Positions 54,830-64,000 of a DNA stretch of 64,000 nucleotides are shown one piece after another. The notes under the pieces were generated by a model. It was not told the DNA's origin. It did not search any database and saw only the letters and a program-made list of their open reading frames with translations. The stretch is taken from positions 66,893,014 to 66,957,013 of the forward strand of contig NC_133063.1 in assembly GCF_048771995.1 (NCBI RefSeq), given 5' to 3'. Position 1 is the first letter of the stretch. Each line of letters opens with the position of its first letter. The position numbers were made by a program, and so were the translations under genes. Origin of the DNA: Taeniopygia guttata (taxonomy: Eukaryota; Chordata; Aves; Passeriformes; Estrildidae).

Positions 54830-57780
54830 GCTAGAAAACATGTGAGCATTATGTTTCTTTCTGCCTTTTGTAGTGCAGGCCCCCTCTCAAAGCCCATGGC
54901 TGTGCTTCTCCCTGCTGTCCCCAGCAACTCGCCTTCTTCCTCCCAAGCTGGCCAGTGCAGAGCTCTGTGGTGGGACCCCTTAAGTGAACCAACCCCCAAT
55001 GACCCCAGCTGCCCCTGCCCAGCCAAACTACTGTTACACCACTGCCTGTGTAAAAGTCCTTGTTCTTTTTATTTCTTCCACCTTGTGTGTTTTTCACTGT
55101 GGCTTTTCCTCCTCTGTTATGTTATTGTAATTTATAAGCTACTCACATGTGGCTGCTTGCTGCTGGTCACTGGATACCGTCTGTGTGCCCTTGCTGGATC
55201 CCTCAGAGATGTTCCCCTGTAGCCATGTTTTCCCTCACTGAGGCCTTAATCTACCCTTTTTATGTTTTGCCAGTCTTTGCATTTTCCACAAAGTGTCCTG
55301 TTCCGAGAGCCAAATACGCACAATCACCCAGGCCCTAACTCACACAGTTGCTGCTGCCTTTGAGTATATGTAAACCTTGTTCCTCAGTTTGCAGTTCTGA
55401 GGCAGAGATCATTCACAGTCTACAATTTCTGTCCCCCACAAGTTTGCCAATGTGTTTGAGTTTACTCTGACGAGTGTGACTAATCTAACAGCCATGGGGA
55501 ACGCACATTTCTGGCTCCAACAGAAGGCAAAGCAGTCGTTGCAGGAGCTGTGTTGCACAGCAGAGGGCAGGAGCAGATTTACAGGGGAAGAAGCTTGGCA
55601 TTCTCATCAATGCTCCAAGTGCTCACAGAGTGATGCAAGACAGGAGGAGCCTTGTTGCTTCATGGTCCCAATCACCACCTTAATGAACCTGATGAGCCTC
55701 CTGGCACCAGTAGAAATACTGCTGACCTTGCCTTTCCCCCTGTATTTTTATGCCTTTTATACTGGTTCTTCTCTGGAACATCCTCAGTTAACTATTCTCT
55801 TTGGTCTTGTTTCTGTAAGACTATGTTAATAATTAATCTATCCTTCTTTATTCATTAACATTGTCTCCCTTGTTAGTAATCCCCAGAGCCAAGGTTTTGC
55901 CATGGCACTACTTTTTATGTCTGTACATTTAGTTTGCTCTTACATTATCTTTACACTACATCAGAGCTGAGTGATAATTTGTACAAAAGATATTGATCCT
56001 GTTAAAATCAAGACCTTTGTAATTAGTGAAAATTAATTATGATCCCAAGATGCCTCCATCTGGAAGCGATAGAAATTCTCAGGGAGATGATGATTCAAAA
56101 GGCGCTGCTGAAGAGCAGCAGCCTCTGTGCTTCCCACCAGGTGAATCACAGATGAAAATTAGGGGATGATCAAACAACTGTGAAAGATGTTTGATCATCC
56201 CCTCCAAAAATTTGGTCCACTGTATCTGGAAAATTTGAACAGTGAATTAGTTTGTGGGGAAAAGATGTCGGGGAAGCCCATATTATTTATCTGATCTAGC
56301 AACCCCAGTATATAACTCAGAAGGAGGGAAAAAAGCAGGAGAAGAGGGTGATTAGGGAAGACAGAGTTTCTTAGAAACTAAAAAGAAAGCTTATAAATGT
56401 ATTGCAGGATGAAACTGCCAATGTACCTGCAGCAAAATTGAAGAGAGCTGAGATAAAAAAACACAGAACAAACCTGAGTCACTGAAACTACTGAAAGTAA
56501 AAATCAATATGCTTCAGACTTATCACAGTCTGCCATCAATATATGTGAAACATTCTAGAATTGCTAGGCCAAATCGTGATTACAATCAGGTAAAGTATTT
56601 TATTAGACTAAAATACCGAAGTGAAAGTGAATCACAGAAAGATTATTCCAAGATAGAAACTGTAGAAAATACTGTTACAGCTGGCATTTTAGGATCAACT
56701 GGTCAAGAGATATGATCTCATATGCCCTCATGTGAGATTTTTGAAGACAAACTATGATGAAAACCACATCTCTGAGTTGTATCAGGACTCAGCTGAAGTG
56801 ATTCAAAAGTTCAAGGGGCTCTAACATTTGGTTATATTTCATGGATCAAACAGGAGACCTTCAAAAAACAAACTTTACATCTGAGAAAAAGTATTTTAGC
56901 ATGCTAAAATAGTATTGGCTTGTTTTCTTCAGTTGTTCTTTTGTAATTCCATAACGGAAAACATAAACCTAAACCTGTATTTCTTTGTAGCTGAAGAACT
57001 TATATTGAGAAATGAAGCAGCTCCAAGGGCTGTACCGCTGAGAGGGACCCTGAGCTCAGTAAGCACCTTTTCAGTTCTGAAAAAGGGTGAAAGTCATGAC
57101 CTCAAAAACATTAAAGAATATACATTGCTAAAGGAAAGTTAATTAGCTACACAGAAACAGTATAGGAGTGGAGGAAGAGCATTAAAATGGTTACTTGGAA
57201 ATTTTTTTTCATAAATTATATGGAAGTTTAAAGGCAGAAATGGGAGTGGAAAAGCTCTTCTAAAAGTCATGGCCAATGCTGCATAAGTAATAACACGGCT
57301 TGTTGAAGAGAGGTGCTAGTATCATATTGAGGGAACTGATCACAGATCATAAACATAAGTGATCAGGTTATAGTGAAATAATATTTGTCTTGATTATCAG
57401 AAGCAAGGGGGGAAAAATGTAGTTTTAGGCAGTGAAGAAAATCTGATAGTTAAAATTTCATTTGGAAACATTTTTTTCAGAAGAATGCTGTATTTAACTG
57501 CAGGACATAAGGGGAAAAGCAATAAGTAATTTTGAAAATACCCATGTGTGTTAGCAATTCAACAGAAGAAAATAGCAGCATTATGGAGTAGAGAACCAAA
57601 AATGTTGAGAGAGAGAGATTAATGGAAAATAAACCATCTCCAGATATTTAGACTTTAGATTTACTGAAGAATTAGAAACTTATTAAGGGATATAAAATAT
57701 ATAAACTTTGATAGGAGCCCGGAAAGATTCAGCTTGAGTCTGGTGCTGTTTTCATCTCATGTATTACCATGTTGTATCAT
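54830..57780. other. Intergenic DNA, includes a perfect hairpin
   Basis: No gene is recognised. Open frames near 56509-56715 and 56915-57142 have no known match that I can name. They may belong to the same fossil as the pol-like piece near 58.2 kb. Confidence 0.4.
56161..56203. repeat. Perfect 16-bp inverted repeat
   Basis: AGGGGATGATCAAACA at 56161-56176 and its exact reverse complement at 56188-56203 flank an 11-base loop. The role is unknown. Confidence 0.9.
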
Positions 57781-58320
57781 GTGCCACAGAGTTGATCTGT
57801 GATAGACTTTAGTGTCAAGGAAGAGATATTGCTGCCCAGCAAACAGCGTCCTTGTCTCGCCATAACTGTAGCTTTTAAACTCAACAACCCAAAATACCCA
57901 GGCTTCAAGCCATATCACAAGCTTTTTGTGACCTCCAGGATGTCTCTCTCTGTAACACCCTGCAGAGTCCTACTGGAGCGCAGTTGGAGTAATGCTACAT
58001 CAAGGATCTCCTGCCTTCACTGTACATGGTTCAAACAGGCTTTGCAGGATGTTTGGGAATTCAAGTTAATAAGACTGCTAAAAGCTCATCAAGAAAGGCT
58101 TGCCTGTTAGTTTTAGTCAATAGCAAATACCTTGCTAGAAAATAAGTAAGAGGTAGAAGTCACTACATCCCTTACTGGCTAGGAGTGAAAAAGGTGATAC
58201 CTTAAATTTATGCATGGATGTTAGGGATTTAGACAAACTGTTTATTCCTAAAAGCATCTTATACATAGAATTCTAGAGGACTTGAATTCTTCAGGCCATG
58301 ATCACAGAAATATTTTGACC
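57780..58320 (+). mobile_element. Possible ancient retroelement pol fossil
   Basis: Around 58170-58270 a plus-strand frame reads LGVKKGDTLNLCMDVRDLDK, then LFIPKS. This resembles the start of the reverse-transcriptase domain of retrovirus- or Gypsy-like elements (K-K-D-G-T-L-R-L-C-x-D-Y-R-D-L-N-K-x-T-I-P). The similarity is short. No LTR is seen around it. If real it is old and strongly broken. It is judged by eye only. Confidence 0.3.
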
Positions 58321-60360
58321 TCTGCTAAGACAGTCTTTGTATTGTCTTTAAACAATTAACACCAGTCAAAACATTGTTGAGACAACATGATGCAACATCA
58401 ACAAGTAAATATGTAATGTATCACATTTAGTCCAGGATGAATCAGGACTAAGTTTGGCCCACTTTAGGAGTGTAGGTACCATCATGCTACCTTTGACTAA
58501 TGCCTTGGCTGCTGCGAATTTTTTATTCATTCTGGATTTGACTTCTTTGATTTTCTAGACGTCTTGGTCCAGCTGGTGCTCGGCAGGAGGTAAGTGGTGA
58601 GCATACATGGCAAGAGGTGGAAAGGCTGAACAAGGCAAGGGCCTTCATCTGTCTGCAACAGCTGGCTGCTATTTCTGCTCAAGTCCTGGCAGGAACCCAT
58701 TACCCACTAAGTTCTAGATGGAAAAACTGATCTTCTTTTTCTTTGATCACAATACAGCTTATCTCCAAGGATTTCTAATTGAACAAAGAATACACCTGCC
58801 AATATTCACTGCATTTATGAATGAGTTTGTACTCTTCAGGGGCTTACTTCCATTTCTACAGAATTAAATGGAAAATATCACAAATTAGTTGAGACATTAA
58901 TTATGGGATCTCCCTCCTAGTTTGCTAAAGCTTGTTTACAACAAACAAATAAGGGCTTATGTGGAAAATGGTAGAAAGGTTTTCAATAGTTGGTGAAGTT
59001 ATGAAATTGAAGGTAATTTAAACAAGCATGACTCATTAATGTGAAAAGTACTCTGCCAAATCAGCTCTGGCAGCCAGTGCTTCATTTTGTCACAGGCTAC
59101 TAAATTCAGGTATTATCTCTGCTTTAAAACAAATAGTTTGAAACCTAGATTTCTGACATCTAGGTATCGATTTTACGCACTTGTTTTTTTCTATATTCTT
59201 CCCTAAATATCTGGTCTTAGCTGACGTTGAAGTCAGTTTATGTTGCTAGGTAAGTCTTGGTCTAACCTAGTAAAAATACTTCTTAGTATCATAACATCAT
59301 GAGAACATTAAATCACATTTTACAGAAATTAAAGCCCAAAGGACCTTAAGGAAGTGACTTTCACTTCTCAGAATAAATATACATGCTGCACAAGAATTAT
59401 AGAACAAGGAGGGGGAAAAACCCAAATCAACCAAACCAACAAACAAACAAAAAAAAAACCTGACAAAATCCAACCCAACCAAACTAATAATCCAAACCAA
59501 CTTGGTCAAGAAGAAAAAAATGTTTGACAAGAGTAGAGGGGAGATCACCTCCAAGGATGGTAAACCCTTTTTCAGCAGTAGACATGGCTGGAACCCCAGA
59601 TTTTTCTTCAGTTTTTCAGGTAACTGCTGCCAACCTTCTTCGATGCATTGTGATCCTACAGGCATTGTAATCCCAGCCTCTGCAGAAGGCTTAAAGATAG
59701 TGTTACCTTCCCCAAAACTACATGGCGAGAGTAGAGGAAAATAAACATCCTGAAAAGTGGAGATAAAATGGCAGTCACTGTTATACTGGGCAAAGAAGAG
59801 CACAGCCATCACTGTCACTATTATTGTCTCTGTCATGGACACCACCATCCTTTTGCAAGGTCATTGCTGGAGCATTTATTCGTTCTATGACACAAGCAGC
59901 TCAGAATTCCACCCAGTCTTTGACCCAAGACAAAACATTCACAGAAAATGTCAATTATTCAAGAAATTGTTCTATACATTAAGAAAAAGTCCAGTTCTGC
60001 AGCTCCAGAAAACTCAGAGCACCTCAGCCAGTGTGCCACTGTGGCTACTTGAAAATGCCCTACATAGTGCCCAGGGTAATCCTCAATTTTTAGTAAGGGC
60101 CTGGGGTGCACTGATAAAATGTGGATGTTCTGTATATGCATACAGGAATTGTGAATTGTGTGTATAATATATAACAAAAAAATACAATTAATAATAATTT
60201 AAAATTTATGATTAATTTTAATATGCCCAAACAAAAACAAACCCTCTGTGGGTAACTGTATTTCTGATGCTACTTCTGTACAACCGTGGTTTTAGGTGCA
60301 TGATATATCAGATCATTCAAAACTATCAGGAAACCCTAGAAGACAGCCCCCAAGACCCTG
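58321..60360. other. AT-rich intergenic DNA
   Basis: No gene or repeat family is recognised. A-rich and AAAC-type simple sequence lies near 59425-59500. Confidence 0.5.
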
Positions 60361-60369
60361 GGTCAGGGG

Positions 60370-60850
60370 TGGTCATTTGGTGGCTGGGTGTGTGGGCAGA
60401 GAGCCCCGTCACGGAGCTGGTAAGGGGGTCCAGGAAGTTCCAGCCGTTTCGCGGAGTGGCTCCAAACTCTTCTTTTCTTTAGGGTCTCAGACGCTGAGCG
60501 AGGGATACCTGCCCGACCCTGCCTTTCTCGGGGGCTGCTTTGGGCAGTGAGGCCACGCCGGGCCCCTGCCCCCGCACACGGCCGCCCACCGCCGGTGCTC
60601 CTTGCCGGTAGATGGCATCCCCCGTCCGCGCAAAGCAATGCCCGGAGCGGAGCGGCACTGACCGCGAGGTGGGGGACCCGGCAAAGCCCGCGGCCCCGCC
60701 GCTGCCCGGATTTTACCAAGGGAAATGCCACCCCCCCCGCCGCCACCCAGACCGGCCACGTCCAGAAAGACCCGCACCCCAGCCGAGGGTCCCGGAACTC
60801 GGTGCTGTGAAGAGCCGCCGGTGTCACACGCGCAGTGAAAGACCCGTGCG
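60370..60850. promoter_or_regulatory. CpG-rich island upstream of FOXD1
   Basis: GC content and CpG density are high, in contrast to both sides, about 2.3-2.7 kb upstream of the FOXD1 start codon. Long frames here are composition artefacts. It could be a promoter of a non-coding transcript or a distal CpG element of FOXD1. No splice or TATA signal decides this. Confidence 0.5.
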
Positions 60851-62200
60851 TTCTGCTAGAGGAGGATCGAGGGCAGACCCTGGCTCTTTTGGTTTGTCGC
60901 TACAGTGCTTCTTCCCCGTGCATTTTTAAACTTCACCGTTCTTCATACTTAGGAGCATGATTTTTTAAAGACGGTTTTAAACGTTCAGGCTGGGAGAAGA
61001 GAAAGAATAAAAGGAGGGGAAAAGGAAGCAGAGAGCTAAAATACTCTTTGTAAAGACGAGAAGCCTCTTGAAGACGAAAAATCCTGTCTACCTTTCTGTT
61101 AGCGGCTTTCCAACGACCTTAAAACTAATTCGAAGAGAGACTTTACGAACTGTATGAACTGTAAATCTGAGTGATATCTATTTTTCTACAGAAAAAAAAA
61201 AAAAAAAAAAAAAAACAGTCATTTGCTGGGTCTAGAGGGTTTGGGTTTTTTGGGTTTTTTTCTTTTTTTTCCCCCCCCGTTTTGTAACTTTTGGTGGTAT
61301 TGTTTTGCAGGCGCCTTAGTAGTGAACAAAATGTAAATAGGATTATTTGGAAATAGTAGAAAGGATTATGTTGTAAATCCATGGAACTGGGTTTGAAACA
61401 GGGTGGCTTGTAGCTTTGGGTTAGAACAGTAAATCGGGAACGTATTTCAAGAAATTTGGTGTGTAGGGTTTTTGCAAAGCGATATTTGATCAATGAGACT
61501 TTATGCATCAGTCTGCCTTCTCACGACGATTTCTGCCTAAGAACGAAATGCTCCTTTACTCTTGTCCCAGTCGGATCCTGGTTGCCGTTTATCCTGCCAG
61601 AACTGGGAACGATGGGATTTTTTAAAGCCTTTATTTTTAAGACCATGGTAATTACATTTCTGTCCAAATTTGTAGGAGTTTTATTTTGTTTGGGTTCTTT
61701 GGTGGAGTTTTTGTCTCTTCTTTTTTTCCCAGCCCTTACATAAAGGGGGCCCCGGTCTTCTGTCGTATCATAGATCACCTGAAAAGGGGAAGAGTGCCCC
61801 TGAATTAGCAAGCAATCCTCTGTCGCTTTCTCAGGGGTGTTGCTCCTACTTAAAGCGAAAGTCCCATTCTAAAGGCCAATGAATTTATTTGCTTTATGTA
61901 CAAAGGAGGTAACGCTAGTTCTGTTAGTGTTTCTCATAATGGAGGGAGCTGCTTCTTTCTCTTTAATAACCATGGCCTTACAATTAAACTGAGAATAGTG
62001 GTGTGTTTTGGAGGCTATTATTTTAGAGTTTGTGAGGTCGACAGAAAGAGATATTTTATTTCATTCTAAAGTAAATTAAACTCTGGAGGGTGATGGGGAG
62101 AGGTAGGGAAGGATGTCTTTCAAGCATTTTGCGGACAGAAGACTGAAGTTTATTAACTCACCCTCTCCATCTCCGGTTTGATTTTATTTTTTCCCCATCC
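60851..62200. other. FOXD1 upstream region, no gene seen
   Basis: Contains an A-run of about 26 at 61189-61214 and T/C-rich tracts near 61245-61280. No exon is recognised. Developmental control elements are plausible but cannot be read from one sequence. Confidence 0.4.
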
Positions 62201-62399
62201 TTCCCACGGGAAGCAGCACCCCGTCTCTGAGGGCAACCCCGGAAGGTGCAAAGCTCCTAGACCCTCCGGAGGATTTCTGGGAAGATGCTTCTACACTTTG
62301 CGACAGACTTGCACTTTTTTCTTTTGTTCTTTTTTAATTTTTTTTTCCCGCAGGGAGGTCAAGTGTTATCTTTATTTTCCCCCTTTTCCACTAAATATG

Positions 62400-63122
62400 G
62401 CACCGGTCTCCCTGCGGCCCCCCCAGTGCTCCTTCTGGATGGGGTGAGGCCGGGAGGGCCTGGTCTGTGGCGAGGCACCCTTCTTGGGGCGGGGGGGGGG
62501 GAAAGACTCTCCAGGTTCTGACGCTGGGAGCCATGTGATGGCCCCCTCGCTATAAGGCGGGGAGGAAGGCTGCCCTCCCTGGGAGTAAGCCCCAGCCTTT
62601 TCACCGTGTTTCCTAAGGCCCAGCAAGCCATCCCCTACGCCCTCCCTCCTCGCCAGCCTCCTCCCCTCTCCTCCTCCCAGGACTAGGCGCGCTCCCTCCT
62701 GCCCCGCATCCATTAATGTCTGGGGGCTGAGGTGAGGAGAAAGAGGGGGAAACCGACTTCAGGAGAGACGGCACAACCTCCCTGCGCCCACAATAACCGA
62801 TCCCAACCGAAAGAAAAACGAAAAAGATCCCCAAGAGGGGGAAGGGAGGGGGGAAAAAAAAGAGAGAAATCCAAACGGCAGCAAAAAATACCCCGAAACA
62901 AAACCCTGACCAGCCGGCGCCTCCGAGCGGGCGGCGGGAGCGCTCCAGAGGCGCGGCAGCGGCGCTGGGGGCCGGCGCGGCTCGGAGCGGCCCGCCTGCC
63001 CGTGGCGGCGGTGGGGCGGCTCTCCGCGGAGCGGCGCGGAGGCCTGGCGGCGGCGGGGAAAGCTCCCGCTCGCCCGCCGCGCCGCGCCGGCCGCCGCCGA
63101 TGCGCTGCCTCGCCGCCGCGCC
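62400..63122 (+). promoter_or_regulatory. FOXD1: FOXD1 promoter and 5' UTR region
   Basis: GC-rich DNA leads without interruption into the FOXD1 start codon. A TATA-like TATAAGG at about 62551 would place a start site near 62580 and give a 5' UTR of about 540 bp. A 10-G run lies near 62490-62500. Purine-rich stretches fill 62730-62890. Confidence 0.5.
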
Positions 63123-64000
63123 ATGACCTTTAGCTCGGAGATGTCCGAGGCATCGACGCTGGCTGAAGAGACCGACATCGATGTGGTGGGCGAGGAAGAC
63201 GACGAGGAGGACGACGAGGAGCCACGGACCCGCCGCCGCCGCTCCTACGCCGAGGACGAGGAGGAGGACGAGGACGACGACGAGGAGGACGACGACGAGG
63301 ATGTGGGCGACCTCCACGCCGCCGCCCTGCTGCCGCGGTCGCCCGTGCACGGCGGAGGCGTAGGTGGCGGCGGCGGCGGGGCGGGCGGCGGGGACGCTGC
63401 CGGTGGCTCTCGGCCCCCCTCGCGAGGTGGCCCGCAGAAGGCGACGGCGGGCGGTGGCGGGGCAGGCGGCGGTGGCGGCGGCGGGGCGGGCAGCGGCGGC
63501 GGCAAGAACAGCCTGGTGAAGCCGCCCTACTCCTACATCGCTCTCATTACCATGGCCATCCTGCAGAGCCCCAAGAAGAGGCTGACGCTGAGTGAGATCT
63601 GCGAGTTCATCAGCGGGCGCTTTCCCTACTACCGGGAGAAGTTCCCTGCGTGGCAGAATAGTATCCGCCACAACCTCTCCCTCAACGACTGCTTCGTCAA
63701 GATCCCCCGGGAGCCCGGCAATCCTGGAAAGGGCAACTACTGGACGCTTGACCCCGAATCCGCCGACATGTTCGACAACGGGAGCTTCCTGCGCCGCCGA
63801 AAGCGCTTCAAGCGGCAGCAGCTCCCGGCGCCGGAGCTTCTGCTGCGCGCCGTGGACCCCGCCGCCTTCCTCCCGCAGCCTCCGCCGCAGCCCCCGCAGC
63901 AGCCGCCCTGCGCCTACGGACCCTACGGCTGCGGCTACGGCCTCCAGCTCCAGCCTTACCACCCCCACTCCGCCCTCTTCGCCTTCCACCACCCCTCTCC
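63123..64000 (+). CDS. FOXD1: FOXD1 forkhead transcription factor, 5' part
   Basis: FOXD1 (BF-2) is a nuclear forkhead factor known for roles in temporal retina, optic chiasm and kidney stroma. The frame is open from ATG 63123 to the window edge (292 codons plus 2 bases), with no intron, as in the single-exon family. The N-terminus [20 protein letters not shown] is close to mammalian FOXD1. Residues about 28-62 are strongly acidic (Glu/Asp runs around RTRRRRSY), and about 78-127 are Gly-rich. The forkhead domain spans about residues 128-225, with [40 protein letters not shown] and [10 protein letters not shown] intact, then the basic [10 protein letters not shown] Pro/Gln-rich stretch and [14 protein letters not shown] follow. 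The C-terminus lies beyond the window. Confidence 0.97.
   Translation, partial: MTFSSEMSEASTLAEETDIDVVGEEDDEEDDEEPRTRRRRSYAEDEEEDEDDDEEDDDEDVGDLHAAALLPRSPVHGGGVGGGGGGAGGGDAAGGSRPPSRGGPQKATAGGGGAGGGGGGGAGSGGGKNSLVKPPYSYIALITMAILQSPKKRLTLSEICEFISGRFPYYREKFPAWQNSIRHNLSLNDCFVKIPREPGNPGKGNYWTLDPESADMFDNGSFLRRRKRFKRQQLPAPELLLRAVDPAAFLPQPPPQPPQQPPCAYGPYGCGYGLQLQPYHPHSALFAFHHPS

Noticed and set aside
60363-60827. Long frames on both strands at 60.4-60.8 kb
   Set aside because: Overlapping frames on both strands with no recognisable protein are a composition effect of the CpG island.
62613-63992. A 459-codon open frame antisense to FOXD1
   Set aside because: It is the complement of GC-rich, biased FOXD1 coding sequence plus its 5' region. 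The translation is low-complexity and the forkhead frame on the plus strand explains the sequence.

Overview
The window is vertebrate nuclear DNA and almost certainly from a bird. It carries long introns with GT-AG splice sites, CpG-island promoters, many CR1 LINE fragments of avian type and avian ERV LTRs. Four host genes can be read at protein level: UTP15 (minus), ANKRA2 (plus), BTF3 (minus) and the 5' part of FOXD1 (plus, cut by the right edge). The same neighbours lie together on human 5q13.2. In chicken that block is on chromosome Z, so Z linkage is a reasonable inference. The repeat content suggests a neoavian, possibly passerine, species.

Layout. 1-2.6 kb is AT-rich DNA. A CpG island at 2.5-2.9 kb has a minus-strand splice donor and is probably the first exon of the next syntenic gene (ARHGEF28 in mammals). 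3-10.9 kb is intergenic, with two CR1 fragments and an LTR nested in another LTR. 10.95-21.07 kb is UTP15 (12 coding exons). Its intron 5 holds a 58-bp minisatellite beside a solo LTR. UTP15 and ANKRA2 share a bidirectional CpG-island promoter at about 21.0-21.4 kb. ANKRA2 coding exons run 22.37-29.46 kb. From 28.6 to 37.1 kb lies a pile-up of ERV fragments: an ERVL remnant (5' LTR, primer-binding-like site, leader, gag pieces) broken by several LTRs, and two nearly identical LTRs in inverted orientation about 3 kb apart. 37-46 kb is intergenic with no recognised gene. 46.46-53.43 kb is BTF3, followed by two more CR1 copies. 54.8-60.3 kb is gene-poor, with a possible retroelement pol fossil near 58 kb and a perfect hairpin at 56.2 kb. 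CpG-rich DNA at 60.4-60.85 kb and from 62.2 kb leads into FOXD1.

Three of the host genes are housekeeping: UTP15 in small-subunit rRNA processing, BTF3 in nascent-chain handling at the ribosome, and ANKRA2 as an ankyrin adaptor. FOXD1 is a developmental forkhead factor. I see no tRNA, rRNA or CRISPR, and no clear new biological system. The most unusual items are the minisatellite with telomere-like hexamers, the inverted LTR pair, a CR1 pair with a nearly identical core between diverged flanks, and an open in-frame extension upstream of BTF3.
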